DNA from: Rhizobium freirei PRF 81
Lineage (GTDB): Bacteria > Pseudomonadota > Alphaproteobacteria > Rhizobiales > Rhizobiaceae
Direction of reading: 5' to 3'
Length of the DNA stretch: 64,000 nucleotides
Assembly: GCF_000359745.1 (NCBI RefSeq)
Contig: NZ_AQHN01000084.1
Location: forward strand, 310,001 to 374,000
Shown here: in pieces, positions 43,136 through 51,974 of the stretch
Layout: each line of letters begins with the position of its first letter
Numbering within the stretch: position 1 is the first letter of the stretch
Program-made: the position numbers and the translations under genes
The notes under the pieces: model-generated
What the model was told of the DNA's origin: nothing
The model's input: the letters and a program-made list of their open reading frames with translations, nothing else
Database searches by the model: none

Positions 43136-43146
43136 TCAAAGTGAGT
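43136..43146. promoter_or_regulatory. Candidate NadQ operator 2
   Basis: CTCA-AAG-TGAG is the same CTCA-N3-TGAG pattern as operator 1, 34 nt downstream centre to centre, just past the predicted transcription start. Confidence 0.5.
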
Positions 43147-43163
43147 ATAATAAGGAGACGGCC

Positions 43164-44135
43164 ATGAACAAACCCACATCCGCATCCTCCCTGTATGACC
43201 GTGTCAGCCGCGTTATCCCGAAAGCCGAATGGCTGACGTTCCAGGATGACGTCGAAGCGATCCTCGAATTGAAGCGACGACACAACGCCGTCATCCTGGC
43301 GCATAATTACCAGACGCCGGAAATCTTTCATGGCGTTGCCGATATCGTCGGCGACAGTCTCGCGCTTGCCCGCAAGGCTACGGAAGTGAAGGCCGACATC
43401 ATCGTCCTTGCCGGCGTGCATTTCATGGCAGAGACCGCCAAGCTGCTGAATCCGGAAAAGACGGTCCTGATCCCGGATTTGGAGGCCGGCTGCTCGCTGG
43501 CAGAATCGATCACGCCCGAAGATATCGCCTTGCTGCGCCAGGCCCATCCCGGTGTTCCGGTCGTCACTTATGTCAACACATCGGCAGCGGTGAAGGCGGC
43601 ATCCGATATTTGCTGTACCTCCGGCAACGCCCGTCAGGTAGTGGAATCGCTCGGCGTGCCGAAGGTGCTGATGCTCCCGGACGAATATCTTGCGCGCAAC
43701 GTGGCGCGTGAAACCAATGTCGAACTCATCGCGTGGCATGGACACTGCGAAGTTCACGAGCTTTTCACCGCCGATGATATCCGCCAGCTTCGCGAGAATT
43801 ATCCCGGCGTGACCGTCCTTGCCCATCCGGAATGCCCGCCCGACGTCGTCGAGGCGGCAGACTTCGCAGGCTCGACGGCGGTGATGTCCGTTTATGTCGG
43901 CAGGAAGCGCCCGTCCCGTGTCGTGCTTCTGACCGAATGTTCGATGAGCGACAACGTCGCCGTCCATCATCCGGATGTGGAATTCGTCCGGCCCTGTAAT
44001 CTCTGCCCGCACATGAAGCGCATCACCCTCGGCAACATCCGCAAGGCATTGGAAGAGGGGCGGCACGAAGTGACGGTCGATCCGGCGATCGCGGCCGACG
44101 CCCGTCGCGCGGTGGAAAGGATGCTGGCGATATGA
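43164..44135 (+). CDS. nadA: Quinolinate synthase
   Basis: Condenses iminoaspartate with dihydroxyacetone phosphate to quinolinate, using a [4Fe-4S] cluster. The 323-residue product has the NadA landmarks VILAHNYQTPEIF, the phosphate-site histidine and ADIIVLAGVHFMAETAKLLNPEKTVLIPD. The three cluster cysteines occur in DLEAGCSLAES, ASDICCTSGNA and RPCNLCPHMKR. ATG 43164 follows AAGGAG. It is the first gene of nadABC and overlaps nadB by an ATGA, so translation is coupled. NadQ likely represses it through the two palindromes upstream. Confidence 0.96.
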   Translation: MNKPTSASSLYDRVSRVIPKAEWLTFQDDVEAILELKRRHNAVILAHNYQTPEIFHGVADIVGDSLALARKATEVKADIIVLAGVHFMAETAKLLNPEKTVLIPDLEAGCSLAESITPEDIALLRQAHPGVPVVTYVNTSAAVKAASDICCTSGNARQVVESLGVPKVLMLPDEYLARNVARETNVELIAWHGHCEVHELFTADDIRQLRENYPGVTVLAHPECPPDVVEAADFAGSTAVMSVYVGRKRPSRVVLLTECSMSDNVAVHHPDVEFVRPCNLCPHMKRITLGNIRKALEEGRHEVTVDPAIAADARRAVERMLAI

Positions 44136-45673
44136 GCGAGGTTCTCGAAGAACTGAACGGTCGAGTCGTCATCGTCGGCAGCGGTCTTGCCGGGTTGATG
44201 ACGGCTCTGACCCTAGCGCCGGAACCGTCCGTGATCGTGACGCGCGCGACGCTTGGCGGCGAGACGTCGAGTGCCTGGGCGCAGGGCGGCATCGCCGCCA
44301 GTGTGGGTAAGGGCGACAGTGCCTCCTTGCATCTTGCCGATACGCTTGCCGCCGGCGACGGGCTCTGCGATGCGAAAGTGGCGGCGAGAATCCTTGCGGA
44401 AGCGCCCGCTGCCATCGCCGCACTGGAGCAGGCTGGCGTTGAGTTCGATCGCGATAGCGAGGGGGAACTGTCTCTGGGGCTTGAAGCGGCTCACTCGCTG
44501 CGCCGCATAGTGCACGCCAAGGGTGATGGCTCCGGAGCGACCATCGTCCGCGCGCTCGTGGAAGCGGCTGTCCGCACGCCATCGATCACGATCCTTGAGG
44601 GCTATGAAGCAAGACGCCTGTTGCTCGACGGCGATCGCATCGCCGGCTTGTTGTGCGCAACCGAGAAGGGGATGGTCATTCTCCCGTCTTCCCGCGTCGT
44701 GCTCGCGACGGGCGGCATAGGCGGTCTCTACGATGCGACGACCAATCCAGCCGGCAATTTCGGGCAGGGCATCGCGCTTGCCGCCCGGGCAGGCGCACTT
44801 CTGGCCGACATGGAGTTCGTGCAGTTTCATCCGACCGCACTCGACAGTCGACGATGGCCGTTGGCGCTTGTCAGCGAGGCTGTTCGTGGCGAAGGCGCCA
44901 TGCTTTTGAACGAAAAGAGCGAACGTTTCATGGCTGCGGTCGAGGGGGCTGAGCTTGCTCCTCGCGATGTCGTCGCGCGCGCCATCAGCGCTGAAATTGC
45001 TCGCGGCGGCCGCGTTTTCCTCGATGCCCGTCAGGTGCTCGGCGATCGCTTCACGGCGCGTTTTCCGGTTATCGACGCGCTTTGCCGGGAGGCCGGCGTC
45101 GATCCGTCGCGCAATCTCATTCCGGTGCGCCCGGCTGTCCATTATCACATGGGCGGCGTGGCCACGGACGAACAGGGCCGCAGTTCCGTATCTGGCCTGT
45201 GGGTGGTTGGCGAGGCGGCGTCGACCGGCCTGCATGGGGCCAACCGGCTTGCCAGCAACTCCCTGCTCGAGGCTGCCGTCATGGGCATGCGTGCCGGACT
45301 AGATATCGCCGGCCTCGACGCGGGCCGGACGGCGCTGCCGCAGGAGCGGATAAATGTTGCGACGCCCGATCCTTCACTTGTTCGGTCGATCGTCTCCAGC
45401 CATCTCGGAGTATTGCGCAATGCCGGAGCCATTCATGGCGCGATCGCCGCATTGCTGCCGCTGGTTGATGGCGATGGCCCCGCCTCCGATCCGGCTCTCG
45501 TCGCGCTGCTGCTCTCGGTTTTTGCCAGCTTACGGACGGAATCGCGCGGGGCACATGCCCGCACGGATTTTCCTCTGAAGTTGCCGGATGCACAGCGCCG
45601 CAGCATGCGCCTGTCGGATGCGCTTGATATCGCATCCTCCATTACCTCCAATTCCCTTGCAAGGAGCGCCTGA
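44132..45673 (+). CDS. nadB: L-aspartate oxidase
   Basis: Oxidises L-aspartate to iminoaspartate with FAD, feeding NadA. The 513-residue flavoprotein shows the dinucleotide motif VVIVGSGLAGLMTALTL, then ETSSAWAQGGIAASVGKGDS. The active-site stretch QFHPTALDS is near residue 230, and RPAVHYHMGGVATDEQGRSSVSGLWVVGEAASTGLHGANRLASNSLLEA lies near 335-380, all conserved in succinate dehydrogenase/NadB flavoproteins. It overlaps nadA by 4 nt and precedes nadC by 1 nt. Slightly shorter than E. coli NadB (540). Confidence 0.96.
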   Translation: MSEVLEELNGRVVIVGSGLAGLMTALTLAPEPSVIVTRATLGGETSSAWAQGGIAASVGKGDSASLHLADTLAAGDGLCDAKVAARILAEAPAAIAALEQAGVEFDRDSEGELSLGLEAAHSLRRIVHAKGDGSGATIVRALVEAAVRTPSITILEGYEARRLLLDGDRIAGLLCATEKGMVILPSSRVVLATGGIGGLYDATTNPAGNFGQGIALAARAGALLADMEFVQFHPTALDSRRWPLALVSEAVRGEGAMLLNEKSERFMAAVEGAELAPRDVVARAISAEIARGGRVFLDARQVLGDRFTARFPVIDALCREAGVDPSRNLIPVRPAVHYHMGGVATDEQGRSSVSGLWVVGEAASTGLHGANRLASNSLLEAAVMGMRAGLDIAGLDAGRTALPQERINVATPDPSLVRSIVSSHLGVLRNAGAIHGAIAALLPLVDGDGPASDPALVALLLSVFASLRTESRGAHARTDFPLKLPDAQRRSMRLSDALDIASSITSNSLARSA

Positions 45674-45674
45674 C

Positions 45675-46532
45675 ATGACCCTCGTTCCCCTTCCGCGCCT
45701 CATCATCGAGCCGCTGGTGCGCAACGCGCTGGTGGAGGATCTCGGCCTTGCCGGGGATGTTACGACGGCGGCGGTCGTTCCGGCGACGCATCGGTCCCGC
45801 GTGGCGATGGTGACCCGCCAGCCGGGCGTGGTCGCCGGTCTCGATGCGTCGGAACTCGCCTTCCAGCTGGTCGATCCCGGTATCGCAATGACCCGTCATC
45901 TACCAGATGGTACGAAGGTCAAGGCAGGCGACGTGATCGCAACGATCGAAGGGCCGTCGCGCGGTTTGTTGACGGCTGAGCGCACCGCCCTGAACTTCCT
46001 CGGCCACCTCTCGGGCATCGCGTCCGTGACCGGCGGTATCGTCGAGGCGATCGCGGGCACGAAGGCATCGATCGTCTGCACGCGCAAGACGACGCCGGGT
46101 CTGAGAGCACTGGAAAAATATGCCGTGCGCGCCGGCGGCGGCATAAACCATCGCTTCGCGCTCTATGATGCGGTTCTGATCAAGGATAATCATGTCGCCA
46201 TTGCCGGCGGCGTTGCTGAAGCGATCCACCGCGCCAAGGCGGGCGTCGGCCATATGGTCAAGATCGAAGTCGAGGTGGACACGCTGGAGCAGCTGCGCGA
46301 AGCGATGCGCGAGGGCGTCGATGCCGTGTTGCTCGACAACATGACTTCCGCTCAACTGCGCGAGGCGGTCGATATCGTCGCCGGGCGGGCGATCACCGAA
46401 GCGTCTGGCCGCATCACGCCGGAGACTGCCGTCGCGATCGCGGCAGCCGGCGTTGATCTCATATCCGCCGGCTGGCTGACACATAGCGCGCCGACGCTCG
46501 ATATCGGGCTGGATTGGAAGTCGACGGCTTGA
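45675..46532 (+). CDS. nadC: Nicotinate-nucleotide diphosphorylase (quinolinate phosphoribosyltransferase)
   Basis: Converts quinolinate and PRPP to nicotinate mononucleotide, completing the de novo branch. The 285-residue product has ALVEDLGLAGDVTTAAVVPA, the core TERTALNFLGHLSGIAS, and CTRKTTPGLRALEKYAVRAGGGINHR with the substrate-binding Arg/Lys residues. KDNHVAIAG and DAVLLDNMT also match. AAGGAG 8 nt before ATG 45675 lies inside the nadB end. It closes the operon; its stop is 30 nt from the convergent SDR gene and I see no terminator between. Confidence 0.96.
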   Translation: MTLVPLPRLIIEPLVRNALVEDLGLAGDVTTAAVVPATHRSRVAMVTRQPGVVAGLDASELAFQLVDPGIAMTRHLPDGTKVKAGDVIATIEGPSRGLLTAERTALNFLGHLSGIASVTGGIVEAIAGTKASIVCTRKTTPGLRALEKYAVRAGGGINHRFALYDAVLIKDNHVAIAGGVAEAIHRAKAGVGHMVKIEVEVDTLEQLREAMREGVDAVLLDNMTSAQLREAVDIVAGRAITEASGRITPETAVAIAAAGVDLISAGWLTHSAPTLDIGLDWKSTA

Positions 46533-46562
46533 AGCCGCCGAATTTGAACTCAGAGGATGAAC

Positions 46563-47339
46563 TCAAACGATGACGGGCACCTGTGCACCGTCCATGCTGA
46601 TCACGACGCCTGTCACATAACTTGCCTTGGCGGAGCTCAGGAAAGCGACGACGTTGGCGATGTCGGTGGGATCGGCCATGCGGCCGATCGGGATGCGCTT
46701 CAACGCTTCGGCAAGTGCTTCTTTCTCGGTCGAACCGGAAGCCTTTGCCGCCGCCTTCAGGCCTTCGGAGACGCGATCCGTTTCGGTCATTCCCGGATTG
46801 AGGCCGAGGACGCGTACGCCCCGGCCGGCATAGGCGTTGGCAAGCCCAACGCTGGCGAGCATCAAGGCGGCATTGGCAGATCCGCCGGCGAGATGCACTG
46901 GAGAGGCGATCTTGCCGCCATTGCCGATGATGTTGATTACCGCGCCCGAACCGCGCGCGCCCATGCGCTTGATGACGGGATCGATCACGTTGATGTAGGA
47001 GAAATACTTTGCATCCATCGCCGCCCGCCAGATGGCCGGGGTCAGCTCGTCGGCCGGCGTGCGCGCCGCCGCACCGGCACTGTTGACGAGGATATCGATC
47101 GGACCAATTTCCGCCTCGACCTTGTTCACGACTGCAAGTGCTTGCTCATCGGATATCAGGTCGGCGGCATAGCCGCGTACTCCGCGAAGCCTGGAAAGCG
47201 CCGCATCGATATTGGCCTGCGAGCGCGAGCAGATTGCGACCCGTGCACCCTCCTGCACGAAGAGCTCGGCGCAGGCATAGCCGATGCCTTTCGAGCCGCC
47301 CGTGATCAGAACGACTTTATCCTTGAGGCCAAGGTCCAT
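46563..47339 (-). CDS. Short-chain dehydrogenase/reductase
   Basis: A 258-residue classical SDR. The cofactor motif is VVLITGGSKGIGYACAELF, giving the TGxxxGxG pattern. The NAG-equivalent motif is LVNSAGAA. The catalytic Ser, Tyr and Lys region is not the plain YxxxK of most SDRs: the stretch after NIIGNGGKI reads ASPVHLAGGSANAALMLASVGLANAYAGRG, where the expected tyrosine is replaced by His (H-L-A-G-G-S). It may therefore have altered or no reductase activity. No operon partner is evident; a 114-nt gap separates it from murR. Confidence 0.83.
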   Translation of the reverse strand: MDLGLKDKVVLITGGSKGIGYACAELFVQEGARVAICSRSQANIDAALSRLRGVRGYAADLISDEQALAVVNKVEAEIGPIDILVNSAGAAARTPADELTPAIWRAAMDAKYFSYINVIDPVIKRMGARGSGAVINIIGNGGKIASPVHLAGGSANAALMLASVGLANAYAGRGVRVLGLNPGMTETDRVSEGLKAAAKASGSTEKEALAEALKRIPIGRMADPTDIANVVAFLSSAKASYVTGVVISMDGAQVPVIV

Positions 47340-47422
47340 GACATGTCTCCGGGTGTGTTGCGAAAGGCTCGCAGGCTACGTCCGTAAACCCGTGCCGTAC
47401 AGACGCGCAGCCGTCACAGCTT

Positions 47423-47448
47423 GTTTACCGCGAACCGGTGCGGCAAAC
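47423..47448 (-). terminator. Terminator hairpin of murR
   Basis: On the minus strand GTTTGCCGC pairs with GCGGTAAAC (one G-U wobble) around 8 nt, 5 nt after the murR stop codon. Confidence 0.5.
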
Positions 47449-47453
47449 GCTGC

Positions 47454-48314
47454 TTAGGAAAGCCGCTTCGCCTTCAATACCGAAACGGCCGTCTCGCTAT
47501 TATGGACATAGTCGTTGGCATCGGGCTGGCGCTGGACCAATAGAATGAACAGCAGGTCGGTCAGCATCAGTTGCGCATCGCGCGCGGTAATCGCCGAAGA
47601 GCGGACGCGATCTTCATCGCCGACGGTGTGGAGGCAGATATCGGCGACGCGGGCAAGCGGGTTGTCCTGGAGGCCGGTGACGGCGATGACGGTCGCCTTG
47701 CGCTGGCTCGCCAGCTCGGCGATCCGCAGCGTCTCGATGCTGGCGCCGGAATAGGAAAGGGCAAAGAGCAGGTCGTCGGGGCCAAGCGTCGATGCGTTCG
47801 CCATCTGCACGTGGCTGTCGCTATCATGCAGGACATTGCGGCCGAGTTTCATCAGCTTGTAGGAAAAATCCCGGGCGACCAGCGAGGAGGCGCCAACACC
47901 GGCCAGATGGATGCGCCTGGCATCGTGAAGCGCCTCGAGCGCCTTGTCGATATCGCCTTCGTTGTTGACCGAGATCGTCTGTTGCATGGCCTGCAGCTTG
48001 CTGCCCAGCAGCTTCTGCAGGATGGTCAGATAGCCGTCACCGACTTCGATCGTGCCGTGGATCATGCCGGCCGGCGCCGGCCACTCCTGGGCCTTCGCCT
48101 CGCTGACGGCGAGCTTCAGCTCCTGATAGCCGGCATAGCCGAGCTTCTGGCTGAACTTGACGACACTCGACTGGCTGCGCCCGGTTTCGCTAGCCAGAGC
48201 CGCCGATGAGAGGCGCAGCATCTGGTCGGGATTTTCGACGATGAATTGCCCGATCTGGCGATCTGCGGGCGCCATGGTTTCGAGCTGCGCGCTGATTTTC
48301 TTCAAGATAGACAT
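47454..48314 (-). CDS. murR: RpiR/MurR family transcriptional regulator
   Basis: A 286-residue regulator. The N-terminal HTH_6 domain is in LRLSSAALASETGRSQSSVVKFSQKLGYAGYQELKLAVSE (residues 38-77). The SIS sugar-phosphate domain covers about 125-265, with RIHLAGVGASSLVARDFSYKLMKLGR and FALSYSGASIETLRIAELA. In E. coli MurR represses murQP and senses MurNAc-6-phosphate. Here it is divergent from murA2/nagK and near murQ/anmK, so the same ligand is likely. ATG 48314 has AAAGGA 4 nt upstream; the open frame extends 72 codons further without support. Candidate operators are described at 48437 and 50737. Confidence 0.87.
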   Translation of the reverse strand: MSILKKISAQLETMAPADRQIGQFIVENPDQMLRLSSAALASETGRSQSSVVKFSQKLGYAGYQELKLAVSEAKAQEWPAPAGMIHGTIEVGDGYLTILQKLLGSKLQAMQQTISVNNEGDIDKALEALHDARRIHLAGVGASSLVARDFSYKLMKLGRNVLHDSDSHVQMANASTLGPDDLLFALSYSGASIETLRIAELASQRKATVIAVTGLQDNPLARVADICLHTVGDEDRVRSSAITARDAQLMLTDLLFILLVQRQPDANDYVHNSETAVSVLKAKRLS

Positions 48315-48436
48315 TTGGTCCTTTGGGGTCCCCCCGAGCCATCGCGGCCGATTCACGCATCGTCGCGTGCTCACCGAAAATAGCATTCGGGCGACGCTCG
48401 GCAACCGCGCTTCGAGCAACGAGACTATCACAGAGA

Positions 48437-48457
48437 ATTGGAATAAAAAATTCCAAT
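48437..48457. promoter_or_regulatory. Candidate MurR operator in the murR-murA promoter region
   Basis: ATTGGAAT, five A, then ATTCCAAT form a perfect 8+5+8 palindrome between the divergent genes. A TTGACA (48463-48468) directly follows, serving the murA direction. The GGAAT-N5-ATTCC core recurs upstream of murQ. Confidence 0.6.
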
Positions 48458-48553
48458 CCAGATTGACAGGGTGGAATGATCGAATAATCTTCCGCGGGAA
48501 ACGGATGGCGAAATCTCCGGCATTTCGCATCCCGCCTCAACGGGTTTCTGATC

Positions 48554-49810
48554 ATGGACAGACTTCGCATCTCCGGCGGCAAAAGGTTGCAGGGTGCCGT
48601 GACGATTTCCGGTGCAAAGAACGCCGCCCTGCCGCAGATCGCGGCGGCGCTTTTGAGCCCGCATCCGCTGGAGCTCACCAACCTGCCTTTGGTGAGCGAT
48701 GTCGAGAACATGCTCGGTGTCATTGCTCTCCATGGCGCACAGATCACACGCACGGCGCATTCCACAACGATCGATCCGAGCGCCATCGTCTCGAAGGAAA
48801 CCTCCTACGATACGGTGCGGCGCATGCGGGCGACGGTTCTGGTGCTGGCGCCGCTGCTTGCTCGCTTCGGTCATGCGCGCGTTTCTCTTCCGGGCGGCTG
48901 CGCCATCGGCGCCAGGCCGGTGGACATGCATATCAAGGCGCTCGCGGCCCTTGGTGCTGATATCGCCATCGAAAACGGTTTGATCGTCGCACAGACCCCA
49001 AATGGGCTGAAGGGCACCCGCATCGTGCTCAGCTCCCCATCGGTCGGCGCAACGGAAACGGTGATGATGGCGGCCTGCGCCGCGAAGGGCGAGACGGAGA
49101 TCTTGAACGCGGCGCGCGAGCCGGAGGTCGCGGATCTCGCCGCCTGCCTCAGCGCCATGGGTGCCAGGATCGAAGGGGCGGGCACGCACCGCATCCTGAT
49201 CGATGGCGACACCCAATGGCGGCCGGCCAAACACCACGGCATTCCCGATCGCATCGAGGCCGGCACCTACGCGGTGGCGGCCGCCATCACCGGCGGCCAG
49301 CTCGAGCTTATTCACGCCCGGTTGGAAAATCTTGCCTCGGTCGTGCAGGCGCTGGAAGCCATGGGTGTCAGCGTCTGGCCGAGCGACCGCGGCCTTGTCG
49401 TTTCGAGAGATGGACCGCTCAAGGGCGCGGATATTACCACCGAGCCCTATCCGGGCTTCCCGACGGACCTGCAGGCACAATTCATGGCGCTTGCCTGCTG
49501 TGCGGAGGGCGCGTCTCTCGTCCGAGAGACGGTCTTTGAAAACCGCTTCATGCATGTGCCGGAGCTGATACGGCTGGGCGCCAACATCACCCTGCAGGGC
49601 ACGACGGCTCTGGTGCGGGGCGGGGCACCGCTCAAAGGGGCGCAGGTGATGGCGACGGATCTCCGCGCCTCGGTGTCGCTCGTGCTGGCGGCGCTGGTTT
49701 CGCAGGGCGAGACCATCGTCAATCGCGTCTATCATCTCGATCGCGGCTACGAGCAGCTCGACCGCAAGCTGCGCCTCTGCGGCGCCGATATCGAACGGCT
49801 GACGTCATGA
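48554..49810 (+). CDS. murA: UDP-N-acetylglucosamine 1-carboxyvinyltransferase, second-type MurA in a recycling cluster
   Basis: Transfers enolpyruvate from PEP to UDP-GlcNAc, the first step of peptidoglycan precursor synthesis. The 418-residue product keeps all key residues: Lys22 in GAKNAAL, the PEP-binding and fosfomycin-target Cys116 in LPGGCAIGARPVDMH, Asp305 in PTDLQAQF and Arg397 in LDRGYEQLD. It should thus be active. Its place is odd: divergent from murR, overlapping a GlcNAc-kinase-like gene, and under a predicted MurR operator, rather than in a housekeeping site. The essential murA of this organism is probably elsewhere; this copy may channel recycled GlcNAc back to UDP-MurNAc. Confidence 0.9.
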   Translation: MDRLRISGGKRLQGAVTISGAKNAALPQIAAALLSPHPLELTNLPLVSDVENMLGVIALHGAQITRTAHSTTIDPSAIVSKETSYDTVRRMRATVLVLAPLLARFGHARVSLPGGCAIGARPVDMHIKALAALGADIAIENGLIVAQTPNGLKGTRIVLSSPSVGATETVMMAACAAKGETEILNAAREPEVADLAACLSAMGARIEGAGTHRILIDGDTQWRPAKHHGIPDRIEAGTYAVAAAITGGQLELIHARLENLASVVQALEAMGVSVWPSDRGLVVSRDGPLKGADITTEPYPGFPTDLQAQFMALACCAEGASLVRETVFENRFMHVPELIRLGANITLQGTTALVRGGAPLKGAQVMATDLRASVSLVLAALVSQGETIVNRVYHLDRGYEQLDRKLRLCGADIERLTS

Positions 49811-50697
49811 TCGCTGCGGCAAAAGGCCCCCCTTATTTCCTCGGTATCGATGGTGGTGGCACCGGCTGCCGCGCCCGCATCGAGGATGCCGCCGGCACGG
49901 TGCTGGGGCAGGGACTATCCGGTCCGGCAACGACGCGGCTCGGCATAGATCAGGCATGGGCTTCCATCACCAGGGCCTTCGATGCTGCTATCGAAGAGGC
50001 GGGTCTGAGCGCATCCGATATCGTCCGCATTCACGCCGGCGTCGGCTTGGCGGGCATTGGCCGCAAGGGTGCGCTTGCTGCCCTCAAGGCCATAGAGCAT
50101 CCCTTCGCCAGTATCGATTTCGTCAGCGATGGTGAGGGCGCCTGTCTCGGTGCCCATTCCGGTCGTGACGGCGCGATCGTCATCGCCGGCACCGGGTCGA
50201 TCGGGCTCGGTCTCGTAGAGGGGCGGCAATTGCGGGTCGGCGGCTACGGCTTTCCGATCTCCGACGAGGGCAGCGGCGCCTATCTCGGGCTGAAGGCGGT
50301 GCAGCTTGCGCTGCGCGCCCATGATGGCCGCGAGCAGAAGACGGCATTGCTGAGCGAGATCATGCAGCGGTTCCAGAACGATCCGATGGAGGCCGTCGCC
50401 TGGATGGATCGCGCATCGGCGACGGACTACGCGACATTTGCACCGATGGTTCTGCGTCATGCCGATCAGGGCGATGCCGTGGCGCGGCGCATCGTCCAGA
50501 GTGCCGCCGGACATATCGATACTTTGATCCGTACTCTTTTCGAAAAAGGCGCGCCGCGCGTCTGCCTGCTTGGTGGACTTGCAAGCCCGCTTGAGCCGTG
50601 GCTTGCGCCGGATGTGCGCCGCAGCCTCAAGCCGATTGACGGCGATGCTGTGTCCGGTGCGATCATCCTGGCCAGAAGGGCGATTTGTCAGCATTGA
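49807..50697 (+). CDS. BadF/BadG/BcrA/BcrD-type ATPase, probable N-acetylglucosamine or MurNAc kinase
   Basis: A 296-residue ASKHA-fold kinase. The phosphate-1 motif is YFLGIDGGGTGCRARIEDA, phosphate-2 is VIAGTGSIGLGL near residue 120, and the adenosine region has RVCLLGGLASPLEPWLA. Relatives phosphorylate GlcNAc, glucosamine or MurNAc. It overlaps murA2 by an ATGA and lies next to murQ, so a cell-wall amino sugar is the probable substrate, giving GlcNAc-6-phosphate or MurNAc-6-phosphate for the same pathway. Which of the two cannot be decided from sequence. Confidence 0.82.
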   Translation: MIAAAKGPPYFLGIDGGGTGCRARIEDAAGTVLGQGLSGPATTRLGIDQAWASITRAFDAAIEEAGLSASDIVRIHAGVGLAGIGRKGALAALKAIEHPFASIDFVSDGEGACLGAHSGRDGAIVIAGTGSIGLGLVEGRQLRVGGYGFPISDEGSGAYLGLKAVQLALRAHDGREQKTALLSEIMQRFQNDPMEAVAWMDRASATDYATFAPMVLRHADQGDAVARRIVQSAAGHIDTLIRTLFEKGAPRVCLLGGLASPLEPWLAPDVRRSLKPIDGDAVSGAIILARRAICQH

Positions 50698-50736
50698 GTG
50701 ATGGATTTTGCGGCTGCGGTTTTGAACGGCTAGCAT

Positions 50737-50773
50737 GGAATATTTTATTCCTTTATAGATTGACGAAAGGAAT
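50737..50773. promoter_or_regulatory. Candidate MurR operator cluster upstream of murQ
   Basis: GGAAT-ATTTT-ATTCC (50737-50751) repeats the core of the murR-murA palindrome. ATTCCTTT (50747-50754) also pairs with AAAGGAAT (50766-50773), so three half-sites are present. A TTGACG at 50760 lies between the last two, and CATAAT follows at 50781, so a bound repressor would cover the promoter. Confidence 0.55.
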
Positions 50774-50969
50774 AAATGGACATAATGTTAATGAAGGTAA
50801 ACAGGGAATGGACGGGGAACGAAGCCGAAAAGGCCATCCTGCGTCTCGGCCGACTTCGGTCGTCGGTCTTGCTGAAAGCCGATCTTTGCTGCGGTGTGTC
50901 CGATTCCCGGGGGATCGGGCGCATCACCCTGACCTATCGATATCGAAGCCTCATTTCGAGAACAGGCCC

Positions 50970-51893
50970 ATGACAGAGCAGAAGTTGATATCCGAGCTGG
51001 AGCAGTTGGTTTCCGAAGGCCGCAATCCGAATACGATGCATATCGATCTGCTGCCGACTTTCGATCTGCTGCGCGAGATCAATTATGAGGATCAGACGGT
51101 GCCGATCGCCGTCGAGAAGGTCATTCCGGCCATCGCCGCTGCCGTCAATCAGATCGTCGCCGCCTTCCAGAAGGGTGGCAGACTGATTTACATGGGGGCA
51201 GGCACGAGCGGCCGTCTCGGCGTTCTCGATGCTTCCGAGTGCCCGCCTACCTTCAGCGTGCCATCGAACATGGTGGTTGGTCTGATCGCGGGCGGCCCGG
51301 ATGCGCTGCGGCGTTCGATCGAAGGTGCAGAAGACGATCCGGAGCAGGGACGCCAGGCGCTGGAAGAGATCAACCTGACCAAGGTCGATGTCGTCGTCGG
51401 CATCGCCGTCAGCGGCCGCACGCCTTATGTCATTGGCGGCTTGAACTATGCCAAGAGCATAGGTGCCTTCACCGTTGCGTTGTCATGCAATCCCAATTCC
51501 ATCATTGCCGGTATCGCCGATCTGGCGATCTCACCGGTCGTCGGCCCGGAAATCCTGACCGGCTCGACCCGCCTGAAATCCGGTACGGCCCAGAAGCTCA
51601 TTCTCAACATGCTGACGACGGCGAGCATGATCCGCATCGGTAAAAGCTATCAGAATCTGATGGTTGACGTCAGCGCCAGCAACAAGAAGCTGGTGGCGCG
51701 CGCCGCGCGCATCGTCATGCAGGCGACCGGTTGCTCGCAGCAGGAAGCGCGCCGCGTGCTCGACCTGACCGGCAACGACGTCAAGCTCGCCATTCTCATG
51801 GAAATAACCGGAATGGGCATTGAAGAAGCCCGCGTGGCATTGCAAAACGCTGATGGATTCCTGCGCAAGGCCATCAATGCGAAGAGTGCTTAA
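50970..51893 (+). CDS. murQ: N-acetylmuramic acid 6-phosphate etherase
   Basis: Cleaves the lactyl ether of MurNAc-6-phosphate to GlcNAc-6-phosphate and D-lactate. The 307-residue product has the NPNTMHIDLLPTFDLLREIN opening, the SIS core GGRLIYMGAGTSGRLGVLDASECPPTF with a catalytic glutamate, and the second glutamate region RRSIEGAEDDPEQG. VGIAVSGRTPYVIGGL and DVSASNKKLVARAARIV also match. ATG 50970 has a weak ribosome site. It starts the second operon of the cluster. The 272 nt between the kinase gene and murQ hold the operator described above and no further gene. Confidence 0.95.
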   Translation: MTEQKLISELEQLVSEGRNPNTMHIDLLPTFDLLREINYEDQTVPIAVEKVIPAIAAAVNQIVAAFQKGGRLIYMGAGTSGRLGVLDASECPPTFSVPSNMVVGLIAGGPDALRRSIEGAEDDPEQGRQALEEINLTKVDVVVGIAVSGRTPYVIGGLNYAKSIGAFTVALSCNPNSIIAGIADLAISPVVGPEILTGSTRLKSGTAQKLILNMLTTASMIRIGKSYQNLMVDVSASNKKLVARAARIVMQATGCSQQEARRVLDLTGNDVKLAILMEITGMGIEEARVALQNADGFLRKAINAKSA

Positions 51894-51974
51894 AAGGACG
51901 TCGCGGCGAGCCGCAACGGCAATCAATTGGCCAAAATCGGCCGGGGACATTTGAAAAAAGTCGGAGGGATAGGA

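Noticed and set aside
50776..50973. 65-codon frame upstream of murQ
   Set aside because: It covers the proposed operator and leader, lacks a ribosome site and has no recognisable content.
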